A DNA stretch of 64,000 bases from Mucilaginibacter sp. UR6-11 (GCF_020880695.1 NZ_JAJIWO010000005.1:305514-369513); one strand, 5' to 3'. Positions 8,651 through 19,096 are shown, counted from the first letter of the stretch. Notes: a model not told the origin generated them from the sequence alone. Numbers and translations are program-made.

Positions 8651-9955
8651 CTAATCAGCCTTCTTGCCATACTTATCACTAAACTTCCTGTAAAGTTGTT
8701 TGTGTAAATTATCCAGGCTGATATTTCTGCCCTGTATAAATGCCGATGTCACGTTCAGTGTGATCATATCCAAAGCATCACCTTCTGAAATAAACAGGTT
8801 AGCATCCTTACCTGTTTCCAGGGTCCCCGTGGTTTTATCAATTCCCAGTATCCTGGCGTTATTAATAGTGATCATGCTTAGCGCCTGTTCTTTGGTTAAA
8901 CCGTACCCAACCGCCTGTCCTGCCTCAAAAGGCAAATTGCGCTGGCGCCAGAAACCTATGCCTGTTAAACCGTATAACACTCCGGCGTCCTGCAATATTT
9001 TAGGTAGTTTATAAGGCAAATAAACATCGTCTTCATCGCGTGCCGGTAAGGTTTGCGTCTCTTTAATGATAACAGGAACGTTGTTTTGCCTAAGCAGATT
9101 AGTCACAAGGTATGATTCCTTACCTCCTACTATAACTGCCTGCATACCTAACTTATTGGCAAAGGTCACCGCTTCAATGATCTCCTTTGCACCGTCAACA
9201 TTTACAAACAATTTCTTGGTGCCTTTAAACAGGCCTTTCATGGCTTCAAAACGCAAATTAATAACATCCGGTTTTGCTTCAGCGTAAGCCTTCGCCTCTG
9301 TAAATAAATTATTCAGGGCATCAAGCGCTTTTAATCTTGCCTCATCCGGTGATTCAGCTCCCGGAAGAGCTGCCACCGGCCCTCTTCTGCGTGCGGGCCT
9401 GATAACCGGCCAGTTTAGATGTACCGCAACATCGGTTTTATATGCGGCGTCCTCCCAGTTCCAGGCATCCAGTTGTACTACCGATGACTGGCCCGACAAT
9501 AAACCCCCTTCGGGCGTTGGCTGTGCCAGTAATATCCCATTTGAGCGGACAGTCGGGATTACCTTCGAGTCGGTATTATAAGCGATCAATGAACGGACGT
9601 TGGGATTGAGTTCCCCGGTTTCCTCGGCATCAACCGTACCTTTAGCGCCTTCTTCTACCTCAATCAATCCAAGGGTGGTCACCGGGCATATAAACCCAGG
9701 GTACACCTGTTTTCCGGTTGCATCTATGATCTCTGCTCCGCTGGTATTTGGTGAATTGCCCTCGCCAATAGCCGTTATTTTTCCCTTTTCAAAGGTGATA
9801 TAACCGTTGTTTATTACCCTTCCGTCGCCTATATGAATAGTGGCGCCTGTTATGGTTATCGGTTTTGATTGTGGTTTGGCAGGCGATATCGTAGCCTGTG
9901 CATAGGTAAGGACCGTGCTTAGCAATAATCCTCCAAAAATTAATATCTTTTTCAT
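8651..9955 (-). CDS. Secreted amidohydrolase-fold protein lacking the HxH metal motif
   Basis: This 434-aa protein has a signal peptide (TVLTYAQA). It carries the composite beta-domain and C-terminal landmarks of imidazolonepropionase-like amidohydrolases (ITAIGEG, GKQVYPGF near residue 85, and GTLETGKDANLFISEGD near 380). After YPGF the family normally reads IDxHxH, but here the sequence is ICPVTTLGLIE, so the first metal ligands are missing. It is probably non-catalytic or uses a different site. It lies 9 bp downstream of the 1012-aa amidohydrolase gene and is co-transcribed with it, so it may be a structural partner. This is inference. Confidence 0.75.
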   Translation of the reverse strand: MKKILIFGGLLLSTVLTYAQATISPAKPQSKPITITGATIHIGDGRVINNGYITFEKGKITAIGEGNSPNTSGAEIIDATGKQVYPGFICPVTTLGLIEVEEGAKGTVDAEETGELNPNVRSLIAYNTDSKVIPTVRSNGILLAQPTPEGGLLSGQSSVVQLDAWNWEDAAYKTDVAVHLNWPVIRPARRRGPVAALPGAESPDEARLKALDALNNLFTEAKAYAEAKPDVINLRFEAMKGLFKGTKKLFVNVDGAKEIIEAVTFANKLGMQAVIVGGKESYLVTNLLRQNNVPVIIKETQTLPARDEDDVYLPYKLPKILQDAGVLYGLTGIGFWRQRNLPFEAGQAVGYGLTKEQALSMITINNARILGIDKTTGTLETGKDANLFISEGDALDMITLNVTSAFIQGRNISLDNLHKQLYRKFSDKYGKKAD

Positions 9956-9964
9956 TCGGCTGGT

Positions 9965-12900
9965 CTATTTATGGTTAAGCATTCCGTTATAACTATCCGC
10001 AACTACATAGGCGTCATCTTCTATCGTATCACAATCATAGGCGGGGCGGCGTCCCCCGCCCGTTGGCCGTTGTGTCGCAGCGCCTTTGTTTTTTGCTTCC
10101 AGCATTTTTTGGATAATACGGCCCTCGTCAGCTTTTAATTCTTTTTGTTTGGCAGCATCTTTTTCGTAATCCCAATAAGGAATCCCGTCGACATATGTTT
10201 TTTCGGCAACGGCGTAAATTGATAACGGATCGGCCGACCAAAGCACTAAATCAGCGTCTTTACCCGGTTTAAGGCTACCTACTTTATTATCAACGTGCAG
10301 CATTTTTGCGGGATTAAGTGTTACCAGCTTTAGGGCCTCTTCTTCGCTCATATGGCCATAAGTAACAGCTTTGCCCGCTTCCTGGTTAAGCCTGCGTGCC
10401 ATCTCCTCATCATCCGAGTTAAAGGCGGTCACAACGCCCATTTCATTCATGATCTTTCCATTGTAAGGGATGGCTTCCCCAACCTCACTTTTATAGGCCC
10501 ACCAGTCAGAAAAAGTAGAGCCGGCTATGTTGTGCGCCTTCATTTTATCAGCCACTTTATAACCCTCCAGGATGTGTGTGAAAGTGTTAATATGAAAACC
10601 CATTGAATCGGCTACGTGTATCAGCATGTTTATTTCTGATTGTACATAAGAGTGGCAGGTGATGAATCTTTTATTATCCAATATCTCCACCAATGCATCT
10701 AACTCCAGATCACGACGAACATGATTGCCTTTTACAGCACGGGCTGCCTTATATTCTTTGGCGCGGGTAAAGGCGTCAACATAAACCTGCTCTACCCCCA
10801 TCCTGCTTTGCGGAAACCGGGTATTTGGCCCGGGTTGTATATTGAAATTACTTTGTTTTACATTTTCCCCCAAGGCAAATTTGATAAAGCCGTCAGCACC
10901 TTCAAATTTCATTTGATCCGGCAATACGCCCCAGCGGTGTTTGATCAGCATCGTTTGCCCCCCTACCGGATTGGCCGAGCCATGCAGGATATGCGAGGTA
11001 GTAACCCCGCCCGCCAACTGGCGATACAGATTAATATCTTCCGAATCCAGCACATCACCGATCCTGACTTCTGATGTTACCGCCTGGGTACCTTCATTTA
11101 TACCGCCGCTGGCAGCAATATGCGAGTGTTCATCAACAATACCTGCAGTAATGTGCTTGCCTGTTGCGTCAATAACTTTTGCATTGCCGGCAGCCAGGTT
11201 TTTACCTATTGCTTTGATCTTGCCGTTCTCAATTAAAACATCAGTATTTTTAAGTATGCCGTCCTTTTCGTTTGTCCAAACGGTAGCGTTTTTAAATAGC
11301 ACAGTCTCGGCCTTCGGCAACTCTGTATTGCCAAAAGCAGTAAACGGATAAACTACCGGGCCTGCCGTTAAATTTGGTTTTGATTCATCAGGGCGGTTAG
11401 CCGCCGGAACCGGGCCTGAATAAACAGCCGACCAATTGGTTGACGTACCATCAGGCAGCACAGCGCTGCCACTTAAGGTTATTGGTGATGTGGCTGAGAT
11501 ATACCCGCTTAAACGGATTGTTCCGGCAGGATTATTTTTCAGGTCGAAATAAAGACTCACCCCATCGCCAGTGCGGGTAAATGTTCCGCGGGTGCGAACG
11601 CTGTCTGTACCGCTGCGCTGTACACTAAGTTCATAAGCTCCCGGGTTACCGCTAACACGTAAGGTGATACCGGCCAAACCATCGCCTGATAATTTATAGC
11701 TGCCGGCCAGGTTGATCGCGCTTACCCGGCTGACGATATATTGGCGCCCTTCAATCCAGTTCTCGTAGATTACATTTTCTTTTTTAAATAAGCCGCCGGA
11801 GGTAATTATGAAGTTGGCCATTTTACCCTTAGCTAACGTCCCCACTTTATCACTCACACCCAGTATTTGAGCGGGTATCTCTGTTAAAGACTGCAGCGCC
11901 TGCGCCTCGCTTAATCCATGATCAATAGCTATGCGCAGATTAGTCCAAAAATCGCGCGGGTTATTTAACCCATACGAGGTAATGGCAAAAGGGATACCTG
12001 CCTTTTCCATCATCGCCGGGTTATTTGGGGCAAGTTCCCAATCCTTTAATTGCTCATAAGTGATTTTGCGTGCCTGCAACGGGTCCTCTACATCAAAAGC
12101 ATCCGGAAAAGTAAGCGGAATAATAAAGCTGCTTCCGGTTGCTTTCATCGCATCTATGCGGCGGTATTCATCGCCGTCTGTTTTGAAAATGTATTTCTTT
12201 CCAAATTCCTTAGCAATTTTATCGGCCCGTAATACACTTAAGGGATCGGTCGCCTCGAATATCTGTGGTAAGGATTGTGTCCGATTGAATTCGGCTAACG
12301 AGATGTTATATTCTTCCTTTTGCGAACTGTACCATTGCCCGTCTAAATAAGTTTGACGAAGCAAAGCTATACTACCCATCAGTGAGGACGGATAGTTGGT
12401 CGCCGCTGTACCCTTATTGAAAGAGTAATTAGCTGCTGCATCCTCGCTCAGTATTACCAGGTTATCGCGTTCATCGCCCAGCGTAGCAACTACTGATGTG
12501 CCGCGCGCGATGCCGTCATGTATTAGTGATTGCACACTACCAAAGCCATTCTTTTTAAAAGCTTCGGCTTTAGCGGCGTCAACGTGGAAAATTGATTTGA
12601 CATTCATCTCCGGCCTGATGGCTTCGTTCCAGCCATAAGCACCCTGTTTGGTCGACAGCGGTGTCACCGTACGGGTAAAAGTTAAGGCCTGCCGCGGCGC
12701 ATCTGGTAAACCATAGCTGGTGTAGGCATCTATCAGCCCGGGATAGATATATTTCCCTTCCAGATCTACCACTACATAGCCTTTGGGGACAGGCATGCCT
12801 GTCCCGACAGCTTCTATTACCCGGTCTTTAACTAATAAAGTACCATTACTGATAGTTTGCCGGGAGTTTACAACGATAGTTGCGTTGGTGAATGCATATA

Positions 12901-13003
12901 ATCCGGGCCGGATATCCTGCACCCCGTTTACGGGGAAGGTTTGCTGCGCCCTGGCAAAATTGCAAAGGAGCGTGGCGAAACCATAAAGTAAGAGTCTCTT
13001 CAT
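9965..13003 (-). CDS. Large secreted protein with two amidohydrolase domains, only the second with intact metal ligands
   Basis: This 1012-aa protein has a signal peptide (TLLCNFARAQ). The first amidohydrolase-like module (about residues 30-430) has YPGLIDAYTSYG instead of IDxHxH. A beta-rich spacer follows (about 435-560), then a second module (about 585-975) with VDEHSHIAA, CHSY, THILEGYK and NSDDE, which supply the usual His and Asp ligands. C-terminal landmarks GTLAKGKMANFI and GSLKPGKDADLVLW occur once per module. The basic tail holds a GGGRRP stretch. It is the first gene of a two-gene unit, and the substrate (peptide-like or cyclic amide) is unknown. Confidence 0.8.
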   Translation of the reverse strand: MKRLLLYGFATLLCNFARAQQTFPVNGVQDIRPGLYAFTNATIVVNSRQTISNGTLLVKDRVIEAVGTGMPVPKGYVVVDLEGKYIYPGLIDAYTSYGLPDAPRQALTFTRTVTPLSTKQGAYGWNEAIRPEMNVKSIFHVDAAKAEAFKKNGFGSVQSLIHDGIARGTSVVATLGDERDNLVILSEDAAANYSFNKGTAATNYPSSLMGSIALLRQTYLDGQWYSSQKEEYNISLAEFNRTQSLPQIFEATDPLSVLRADKIAKEFGKKYIFKTDGDEYRRIDAMKATGSSFIIPLTFPDAFDVEDPLQARKITYEQLKDWELAPNNPAMMEKAGIPFAITSYGLNNPRDFWTNLRIAIDHGLSEAQALQSLTEIPAQILGVSDKVGTLAKGKMANFIITSGGLFKKENVIYENWIEGRQYIVSRVSAINLAGSYKLSGDGLAGITLRVSGNPGAYELSVQRSGTDSVRTRGTFTRTGDGVSLYFDLKNNPAGTIRLSGYISATSPITLSGSAVLPDGTSTNWSAVYSGPVPAANRPDESKPNLTAGPVVYPFTAFGNTELPKAETVLFKNATVWTNEKDGILKNTDVLIENGKIKAIGKNLAAGNAKVIDATGKHITAGIVDEHSHIAASGGINEGTQAVTSEVRIGDVLDSEDINLYRQLAGGVTTSHILHGSANPVGGQTMLIKHRWGVLPDQMKFEGADGFIKFALGENVKQSNFNIQPGPNTRFPQSRMGVEQVYVDAFTRAKEYKAARAVKGNHVRRDLELDALVEILDNKRFITCHSYVQSEINMLIHVADSMGFHINTFTHILEGYKVADKMKAHNIAGSTFSDWWAYKSEVGEAIPYNGKIMNEMGVVTAFNSDDEEMARRLNQEAGKAVTYGHMSEEEALKLVTLNPAKMLHVDNKVGSLKPGKDADLVLWSADPLSIYAVAEKTYVDGIPYWDYEKDAAKQKELKADEGRIIQKMLEAKNKGAATQRPTGGGRRPAYDCDTIEDDAYVVADSYNGMLNHK

Positions 13004-13084
13004 GTTTTCTAATTATGAGTCAGTTAGTTCTCCGAATATAATTGTAAAAAATCACGTTTTTATGAGGTAACAAAAATATTAGAC

Positions 13085-13120
13085 AAAAAAAAGACCCTCT
13101 CCATACCGGAAAGGGTCCCT
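13085..13120 (-). terminator. Terminator of the thrS-infC-rpmI-rplT operon
   Basis: A hairpin with arms GGACCCTTTCC and GGAGAGGGTC (minus strand) is followed by eight T residues. It lies about 20 bp beyond the rplT stop codon. Confidence 0.85.
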
Positions 13121-13140
13121 TTTATATCTGTAAAATACGA

Positions 13141-13485
13141 TTATTTTACTGCGTCAACTATCGCTTTAAATGCATCAGGATGATTCATTGCTAAATCAGC
13201 CAATACTTTACGATTTAAACCAATTTCACTTTTGATTAATTTACCCATCAATTGTGAGTAAGAAATTCCGTGCTGACGGGCACCAGCGTTGATACGTTGG
13301 ATCCATAAAGCTCTGAATTCTCTTTTCTTGGTTTTACGGTCACGGTAAGCGTATTGTAAACCTTTTTCTACTGTGTTTTTAGCAACGGTATAAACCTTGC
13401 TTCTTGAACCCCAATAACCTTTGGCGAGGTTCATGATCCTTTTTCTGCGTCTTCTCGACGCTACGGCGTTAACTGAACGTGGCAT
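13141..13485 (-). CDS. rplT: 50S ribosomal protein L20
   Basis: This 114-aa basic protein is the usual length of L20 and starts [18 protein letters not shown]. It has the conserved [16 protein letters not shown] and [12 protein letters not shown] segments. L20 binds 23S rRNA early in large-subunit assembly and in several bacteria represses its own operon. It is the last gene of thrS-infC-rpmI-rplT, 73 bp after rpmI, with a terminator behind it. Confidence 0.98.
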   Translation of the reverse strand: MPRSVNAVASRRRRKRIMNLAKGYWGSRSKVYTVAKNTVEKGLQYAYRDRKTKKREFRALWIQRINAGARQHGISYSQLMGKLIKSEIGLNRKVLADLAMNHPDAFKAIVDAVK

Positions 13486-13558
13486 GTTGTTTGTTTTTTG
13501 GTAGTAGGTGCCTTTTTAAGGACTTTAATACACTAATACCTGGTTAAAAATTAATTAA

Positions 13559-13759
13559 TTACTTACCGATGCAAAGCATACGTTTAACGTTACCCATATC
13601 AGCTTTTGAAACTAAACTGGTGTGAGTTAAGTTACGCTTGCGTTTGGTAGACATCTTGGTTAAGATGTGGCTTTTGAAAGCGTTCTTTCTTGCAATTTTA
13701 CCGGTTCCAGTAAGCTTAAAACGCTTTTTTGCACTGGAATTGGTTTTCATTTTTGGCAT
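13559..13759 (-). CDS. rpmI: 50S ribosomal protein L35
   Basis: This 66-aa, strongly basic protein has the canonical L35 start [20 protein letters not shown] and a [16 protein letters not shown] body. It is a component of the large ribosomal subunit. It lies between infC (97 bp upstream) and rplT in the conserved order. The infC-rpmI gap contains a purine-rich GAGATNT-type simple repeat and no obvious stable hairpin. Confidence 0.98.
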   Translation of the reverse strand: MPKMKTNSSAKKRFKLTGTGKIARKNAFKSHILTKMSTKRKRNLTHTSLVSKADMGNVKRMLCIGK

Positions 13760-13856
13760 AACTATTTATTTAGATTGAGATATGAGATTTGAGATGGGAG
13801 ATTCATTTCCCGCCATCTGCCTCACGGCCCGTTTATTAATTCATTTTCGTTATCAG

Positions 13857-14423
13857 CTACTTCTTTGCTCCTTTTGAGGCAACGGTTAAAAACATCCGTT
13901 TTCCTTCCAGCTTTGGTAGTTGCTCTACCTTGCCTACTTCTTCCAAAGCTTGCGCAAACCGCAGTAACAATATTTCGCCCTGCTCTTTGTAAACAATTGC
14001 ACGGCCCTTAAAGTGTACGTAAGCTCTAACCTTTTCTCCAGCTTCTAAAAACTTCGTGGCATGCTTTAATTTAAATTCAAAGTCATGGTCATCGGTATTA
14101 GGCCCAAAACGGATCTCTTTAATAACCGTTTGCTTGGCATTACTCTTAATCTCTTTCAGCTTCTTCTTTTGCTCGTAAATGAACTTGTTATAGTCCGTTA
14201 CTTTACAAACCGGCGGAACCGCGTTCGGAGATATCTCAACCAGGTCTAATTCCTGCTCTTCGGCTATTGCCAAAGCATCTCTTAGAGAAAAAATACCCTG
14301 TTCTACATTGTCGCCTACTAAACGTACTTCTGTAGCCCTGATAAATTGATTAATGTTGTGTTCAGCTTCTTTTTTCTTGAAAGGAAGCCTTGGTCCTCTG
14401 TTGAAGGGTTTGTTTAATGCCAA
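13857..14423 (-). CDS. infC: Translation initiation factor IF-3 (TTG start)
   Basis: This 188-aa protein has the IF-3 N-domain (about residues 24-95, [16 protein letters not shown] and [15 protein letters not shown]) and C-domain (about 100-188, [19 protein letters not shown] and [12 protein letters not shown]). IF-3 binds the 30S subunit and proofreads start codons. The only credible start is TTG at 14421-14423, one base after the thrS stop. In-frame stop codons lie just upstream and there is no ATG or GTG near the N-terminus. A non-ATG start is a hallmark of infC, used for autocontrol in E. coli (AUU there). Whether TTG works that way here is unknown. Confidence 0.97.
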   Translation of the reverse strand: MALNKPFNRGPRLPFKKKEAEHNINQFIRATEVRLVGDNVEQGIFSLRDALAIAEEQELDLVEISPNAVPPVCKVTDYNKFIYEQKKKLKEIKSNAKQTVIKEIRFGPNTDDHDFEFKLKHATKFLEAGEKVRAYVHFKGRAIVYKEQGEILLLRFAQALEEVGKVEQLPKLEGKRMFLTVASKGAKK

Positions 14424-14424
14424 G

Positions 14425-16350
14425 TTATACCGTTATTTCTTTAATTATTTGTTGTTTAAATTCTTCTATACTCATACTTCCCAAATCACCCTGACCATGT
14501 TTACGAACCGAAACTACATTTTCAGCTTCTTCTTTTTCGCCCACTATCAGCATGTACGGGATCTTTTTAACTTCAGCGTCGCGTATTTTGCGCCCGATCT
14601 TTTCATCCCTAAAGTCAATCAGCCCGCAAATATCGGAATTCTTTAACTCATCTGAAAGTTTTTTTGCATATTCTTCATATTTTTCAGAGATAGGCAGGAT
14701 AATAAATTGCTCGGGCGACAACCATAACGGAAAATTACCGGCGCAATGTTCAATCAAAACCGCCACAAAGCGCTCTAACGAGCCAAACGGCGCACGGTGA
14801 ATCATTACCGGGCGATGCTTCATATTATCACTTCCGGTGTATTCTAATTCAAAACGCTCAGGCAGGTTATAATCAACCTGTATGGTGCCCAGTTGCCATT
14901 TACGGCCCAGCGCATCTTTCACCATAAAGTCGAGCTTGGGGCCGTAAAATGCAGCTTCACCCAATTCAACTACAGTTTTTAAACCTTTTTCTTCTGCAGC
15001 TTCAATAATAGCCGATTCGGCAAGCGCCCAGTTTTCGTCGCTGCCAATGTATTTCGCTTTATTTTCCGGATCGCGAAGCGATACCTGCGCAGTATAATCT
15101 TCAAAGCCTAAGGCTTTAAAAACATAAAGCACCAGGTCAATCACCTTCATAAACTCTTCCTTCACCTGATCCGGGCGGCAAAACAGGTGGGCATCATCCT
15201 GCGTGAAGCCACGCACCCGGGTTAAGCCGTGCAGCTCGCCGCTTTGCTCATAACGGTACACGGTTCCAAACTCAGCTAACCTTACCGGAAGATCTTTGTA
15301 TGAGCGTGGTTTGGTTTTATAGATCTCGCAATGGTGCGGGCAGTTCATCGGTTTTAAGAAGAACTCCTCTCCTTCCTGCGGCGTTTTTATCGGCTGGAAG
15401 GAATCGGCACCATATTTTTCATAGTGACCGGATGTTACATATAAATTTTTATGGCCGATATGCGGGGTAATTACCTGCTCATAGCCTGCTTTTTGCTGGG
15501 CCTTCTGCAAAAAATTAACCAGTTTTTCGCGCAGAGCGGTGCCCTTGGGTAACCATAGCGGCAGGCCCATCCCCACTTTTTCCGAGAAAGCAAACAACTC
15601 CAGTTCTTTACCCAGTTTGCGGTGATCCCGTTTTTTGGCTTCCTCGAGCAAGTGCAGATAGTCTGTTAACTCACTTGCTTTAGGGAAAGTGACGCCATAA
15701 ATGCGGGTTAGCTGCTTACGGCTTTCGTCGCCGCGCCAGTAGGCACCCGCAACGCTCATCAGCTTAACTGCTTTTATAAAGCCGGTATTAGGAATATGCG
15801 GGCCACGGCAAAGATCAGTAAAGTTGCCCTGGGTGTAAAAAGTAATGGCGCCATCAGGCAGGTCTTTTAACAGGTCAAGCTTGTATTCATCATCCTTCTC
15901 GGTGAAATAGGCAATAGCATCCGCCTTTGAAACAGGTTTACGAACAAATTCTTCCTTTGTCTTAGCCAGTTCAATTATTTTATCTTCAATCTTTTTGAAT
16001 TCTTCTGATGAAAATTCGCGGTCGCCAAAGTCAACATCATAATAAAAGCCTGTTTCAATAGCCGGGCCTATACCAAATTTGGTACCCGGATAAAGCGCTT
16101 CCAAAGCCTCGGCCATTAAGTGGGCGGATGAATGCCAAAAGGTTGATTTACCTTTAGCATCATTCCAGGTTAACAGTTTTACGCTTGAATCTTTTTCAAT
16201 AGCGCGGCTTGCATCCCAAACTTCGCCGTCAACTTCGGCACCTAATACGTTACGGGCTAAACCTTCGGAGATAGACAATGCTATCTGCATGGCAGTGATC
16301 CCTTTGTCATACTGACGAACGGACCCATCGGGTAGTGTAATATTAATCAT
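14425..16350 (-). CDS. thrS: Threonine--tRNA ligase
   Basis: This 641-aa class II synthetase charges tRNA-Thr. The domains run TGS (about residues 1-62), the editing/SAD region with [10 protein letters not shown] (zinc-dependent, about 70-225), a catalytic core with [12 protein letters not shown] and [12 protein letters not shown] (about 240-530), and the anticodon-binding domain (about 540-640, [12 protein letters not shown]). It is the first gene of the thrS-infC-rpmI-rplT operon. I saw no T-box in the 115-bp leader. Confidence 0.98.
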   Translation of the reverse strand: MINITLPDGSVRQYDKGITAMQIALSISEGLARNVLGAEVDGEVWDASRAIEKDSSVKLLTWNDAKGKSTFWHSSAHLMAEALEALYPGTKFGIGPAIETGFYYDVDFGDREFSSEEFKKIEDKIIELAKTKEEFVRKPVSKADAIAYFTEKDDEYKLDLLKDLPDGAITFYTQGNFTDLCRGPHIPNTGFIKAVKLMSVAGAYWRGDESRKQLTRIYGVTFPKASELTDYLHLLEEAKKRDHRKLGKELELFAFSEKVGMGLPLWLPKGTALREKLVNFLQKAQQKAGYEQVITPHIGHKNLYVTSGHYEKYGADSFQPIKTPQEGEEFFLKPMNCPHHCEIYKTKPRSYKDLPVRLAEFGTVYRYEQSGELHGLTRVRGFTQDDAHLFCRPDQVKEEFMKVIDLVLYVFKALGFEDYTAQVSLRDPENKAKYIGSDENWALAESAIIEAAEEKGLKTVVELGEAAFYGPKLDFMVKDALGRKWQLGTIQVDYNLPERFELEYTGSDNMKHRPVMIHRAPFGSLERFVAVLIEHCAGNFPLWLSPEQFIILPISEKYEEYAKKLSDELKNSDICGLIDFRDEKIGRKIRDAEVKKIPYMLIVGEKEEAENVVSVRKHGQGDLGSMSIEEFKQQIIKEITV

Positions 16351-16465
16351 CTACAACTATGATTTTAAAGTTTATAAAATTACGTTTTTTGATCACCTAC
16401 GTGCGTGATCTTTTATTTGAGGTGCGAAAATACGATAATTTTGGAACTATTGAAGGATAGAAATA

Positions 16466-16693
16466 CTATTTCAACCTGGTCTGGTAATGATCCCTTACAT
16501 GCTGGTTAATGTAAGTGGTTAGTCCCGTTCCTTTTTTAGCCAGGGTCTTCATTTCCGCGATAGCCGCCGGGCCGGCACTTTGGTTGGTGTAAATATATAC
16601 TGATCCGTCTCTGAATTTTACGCGAATGTTATCCTCGCCGGTTTCATAAGCAACAACACCGGTATCATGACTGGCCGCCTGATATTTTTTCAT
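16466..16693 (-). CDS. Small KTSC-like domain protein
   Basis: This 75-aa protein, from ATG 16693, matches the KTSC pattern: VVAYETGEDNIRVKFRDGS followed by VYIYTN and a later GTGLTTYINQHVRDHY. The domain is named for a conserved Lys-Thr-Ser-Cys stretch, replaced here by a KKGTGL segment. KTSC proteins are small, often linked to nucleic-acid or phage-related genes, and have no established function. A longer frame to 16744 would add a hydrophobic leader but lacks support. The gene stands alone, divergent from the GH2 gene. Confidence 0.6.
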   Translation of the reverse strand: MKKYQAASHDTGVVAYETGEDNIRVKFRDGSVYIYTNQSAGPAAIAEMKTLAKKGTGLTTYINQHVRDHYQTRLK

Positions 16694-16799
16694 AAATAAA
16701 GTGCAGCAAAATAGTTGCCAAATTACAACCCTACAGAAGAGCATTTTTAAAAACTTTAGCTATTTTAGCAATTTAACCAATCAACCACCTATTTAACTT

Positions 16800-19037
16800 A
16801 TGAATTTAAGAAAGCTGCTAACCCTGCTGATCTGTGCAGGATTTTCATCGGCGACATTTGCGCAAAGCTGGGAACTTAAAAAGGCACCGCTAATGAGCAA
16901 ATTTGCCAAAGATGTAAACCCAGCCAATGTATTGCCCGAATATCCGCGCCCGCAACTGGTACGTAAAGAATGGCTCAACCTGAACGGGTTATGGCAATAT
17001 CAACCCGGAGCCGCCGGCGACGCATTACCTGCCGGTAAACTGGATAAGACCATCTTGGTACCTTTTCCTGTTGAGTCGGCGCTATCCGGGGTTAAGGAGC
17101 ATCATGACCGCCTTTGGTACCGCCGCACTTTCACCGTACCGACAGCCTGGAAGGGCAAGCGTGTGGTCATTCACTTCGGCGCGGTTGATTTTGAATCGCA
17201 GGTATTTGTAAATGGTAAAAGTGTAGGTGTCCACAGAGGCGGCTATGATCCGTTTAGCTATGATATCACACCGGCCTTAACAGCAACCGGCAAGCAAGAA
17301 CTTACGGTACGTGTCTGGGATCCTACAGACGAGGGCGGCTTTCCGCGTGGCAAGCAAACTTTAAAACCACAGGGCATTATGTACACCTCGGTTACCGGGA
17401 TCTGGCAAACTGTTTGGCTGGAGCCAGTGGCAAAACTGGCTATCAGGGATATTAAGATCGTTCCGGATGTTGACAGGTCTTCGGTGAGGCTAACTGTGTT
17501 TTCATCGGGCAATGCCAGGGGTGCTACAGTTGCCGTAAAAGTAAAAGACGGTAATAACGTGGTAACCACTGTTTCTATAAAGCCAAACGTTGAAACCAGT
17601 ATTAAAGTAGACAACGCCAAACTGTGGTCGCCTGACAGCCCGTTTCTTTATAATCTGGACATCGCCCTCAATAAAGACGGCGCAAATACCGATGCTGTAA
17701 CCAGTTATTTCGGTATGCGCAAGATTTCTGTCGAAGATGAAGGCGGTTTCAAAAAACTTTACCTGAATAATAAGTTTCTGTTTCAGCTTGGCCCGCTTGA
17801 TCAGGGATTCTGGCCGGATGGCGGCTACACCGCCCCTACTGATGAAGCCCTGAAGTATGATCTGGAAATGATCAAAAAATTTGGCTATAACATGGTGCGC
17901 AAACACATTAAATATGAGCCCTACCGCTGGTATTACTGGGCAGATAAACTGGGTATAATGGTTTGGCAGGATATGCCATCGCCTAACTCTTATACTGAGC
18001 ATACGCCGCCGGTTGACACCGCAGAGTTCAGGTCCGAATTAAACCGGTTGATCAGAACACACTGGAACTCGCCAAGTATCGTGACCTGGGTGATATTTAA
18101 CGAGGCACAGGCGCAGCATAATACAGCCGGACTGGTTAATATGGTTCATAAGCTTGATCCATCGCGTTTAATCAACCAGGCCAGCGGCGGCGACCATTTT
18201 GGTGTGGGCGATTTCCTGGATATCCACAGCTATCCGCCACCGGCGGTGCCGTTTAGCACCAAACAGGTTTTGGCCTGCGGCGAGTATGGCGGTATCGGTT
18301 ATATCATTCCAAATCATACCTGGAAGGTTGGCGATACCTATATCATGATCAACAATAAAAAAGAGTATACCGACCTGTACGATAAATATGCTGATGACCT
18401 GACCCTTTACAAAACCAACATGGGCCTGAGCGCGGCGGTTTATACAGAAATAACCGATGTTGAAGTAGAGCTGAACGGCCTGATGACCTATGACCGCGAG
18501 GTGATTAAAGGCGGTGTTGATAAGATCTACGCCTCAAATTACAAGGTTATCCATGATAATGTTTATATCAGGGAGGTGTTGCCATCATCCCAAAAAGACG
18601 CGCGAACCTGGAAGTATACTACCGATGCCCCGCAGGATGGCTGGTTCCAGACCTCATTTAATGATGCATCATGGAAATCAGGACCGGCCGGTTTTGGTAC
18701 CCGCGGCACGCCCGGCGGCAATATCAAAACTATCTGGAATACCGACGATATCTGGATGCGCCAGGAGTTTACCCTGGGCGACCTCCCGGCTGCCGAAAAA
18801 GACAAACTGGCTTTATACATCCATCATGATGAGGATTGCGAAGTTTACATCAACGGCGTTAAGGCCGCCACTATCAGCGGCTATTCATCTGCTTATACTA
18901 TGGTTCCGATGAATGCCGAGGGCAAAGCCGCGATCAAAACGAACGGTAAAAACATCATCGCCATCCACTGTAAACAAACACGAGGCGGGCAATACATTGA
19001 TGCCGGCTTATCTATATTGAGCAGCACCAAGTTATAA
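16800..19037 (+). CDS. Glycoside hydrolase family 2 protein (secreted)
   Basis: This 745-aa exo-beta-glycosidase has a signal peptide (SSATFAQS). It has a GH2 sugar-binding jelly roll (about residues 35-215, LNLNGLWQYQP and LWYRRTFTVP), an immunoglobulin-like domain (about 215-310), and a TIM barrel with the acid/base Glu in WVIFNEAQA (about residue 435) and a likely nucleophile Glu in ACGEYGGIGY (about 498). A C-terminal galactose-binding-like domain (about 600-740, DASWKSGPAGFGT and YINGVKAATI) follows. Beta-galactosidase or beta-glucuronidase activity is possible but not decided by sequence. It is monocistronic with its own terminator. Confidence 0.88.
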   Translation: MNLRKLLTLLICAGFSSATFAQSWELKKAPLMSKFAKDVNPANVLPEYPRPQLVRKEWLNLNGLWQYQPGAAGDALPAGKLDKTILVPFPVESALSGVKEHHDRLWYRRTFTVPTAWKGKRVVIHFGAVDFESQVFVNGKSVGVHRGGYDPFSYDITPALTATGKQELTVRVWDPTDEGGFPRGKQTLKPQGIMYTSVTGIWQTVWLEPVAKLAIRDIKIVPDVDRSSVRLTVFSSGNARGATVAVKVKDGNNVVTTVSIKPNVETSIKVDNAKLWSPDSPFLYNLDIALNKDGANTDAVTSYFGMRKISVEDEGGFKKLYLNNKFLFQLGPLDQGFWPDGGYTAPTDEALKYDLEMIKKFGYNMVRKHIKYEPYRWYYWADKLGIMVWQDMPSPNSYTEHTPPVDTAEFRSELNRLIRTHWNSPSIVTWVIFNEAQAQHNTAGLVNMVHKLDPSRLINQASGGDHFGVGDFLDIHSYPPPAVPFSTKQVLACGEYGGIGYIIPNHTWKVGDTYIMINNKKEYTDLYDKYADDLTLYKTNMGLSAAVYTEITDVEVELNGLMTYDREVIKGGVDKIYASNYKVIHDNVYIREVLPSSQKDARTWKYTTDAPQDGWFQTSFNDASWKSGPAGFGTRGTPGGNIKTIWNTDDIWMRQEFTLGDLPAAEKDKLALYIHHDEDCEVYINGVKAATISGYSSAYTMVPMNAEGKAAIKTNGKNIIAIHCKQTRGGQYIDAGLSILSSTKL

Positions 19038-19059
19038 TAAAATCTTTTTTAAAAGTAAA

Positions 19060-19091
19060 GCGGATGACCTGATGGTTATCCGCTTTTTTTA
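19060..19091 (+). terminator. Terminator of the GH2 gene
   Basis: A hairpin with arms GCGGATGACC and GGTTATCCGC around a TGAT loop is followed by seven T. It lies directly before element copy B. Confidence 0.85.
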
Positions 19092-19096
19092 TGTTC

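Noticed and set aside
14353..14646. Plus-strand frames inside thrS/infC, and similar long frames opposite amidohydrolase and glycosidase genes
   Set aside because: They mirror strongly supported genes on the other strand and show no domain of their own.
16380..16403. A fifth copy of the GTGATCC element upstream of thrS
   Set aside because: GATCACCTACGTGCGTGATC is one isolated palindrome without the second or third pairs or the fixed spacing.
16351..16465. T-box riboswitch before thrS
   Set aside because: No T-box core or specifier stem was seen in this short leader, and T-boxes are not expected in Bacteroidota.
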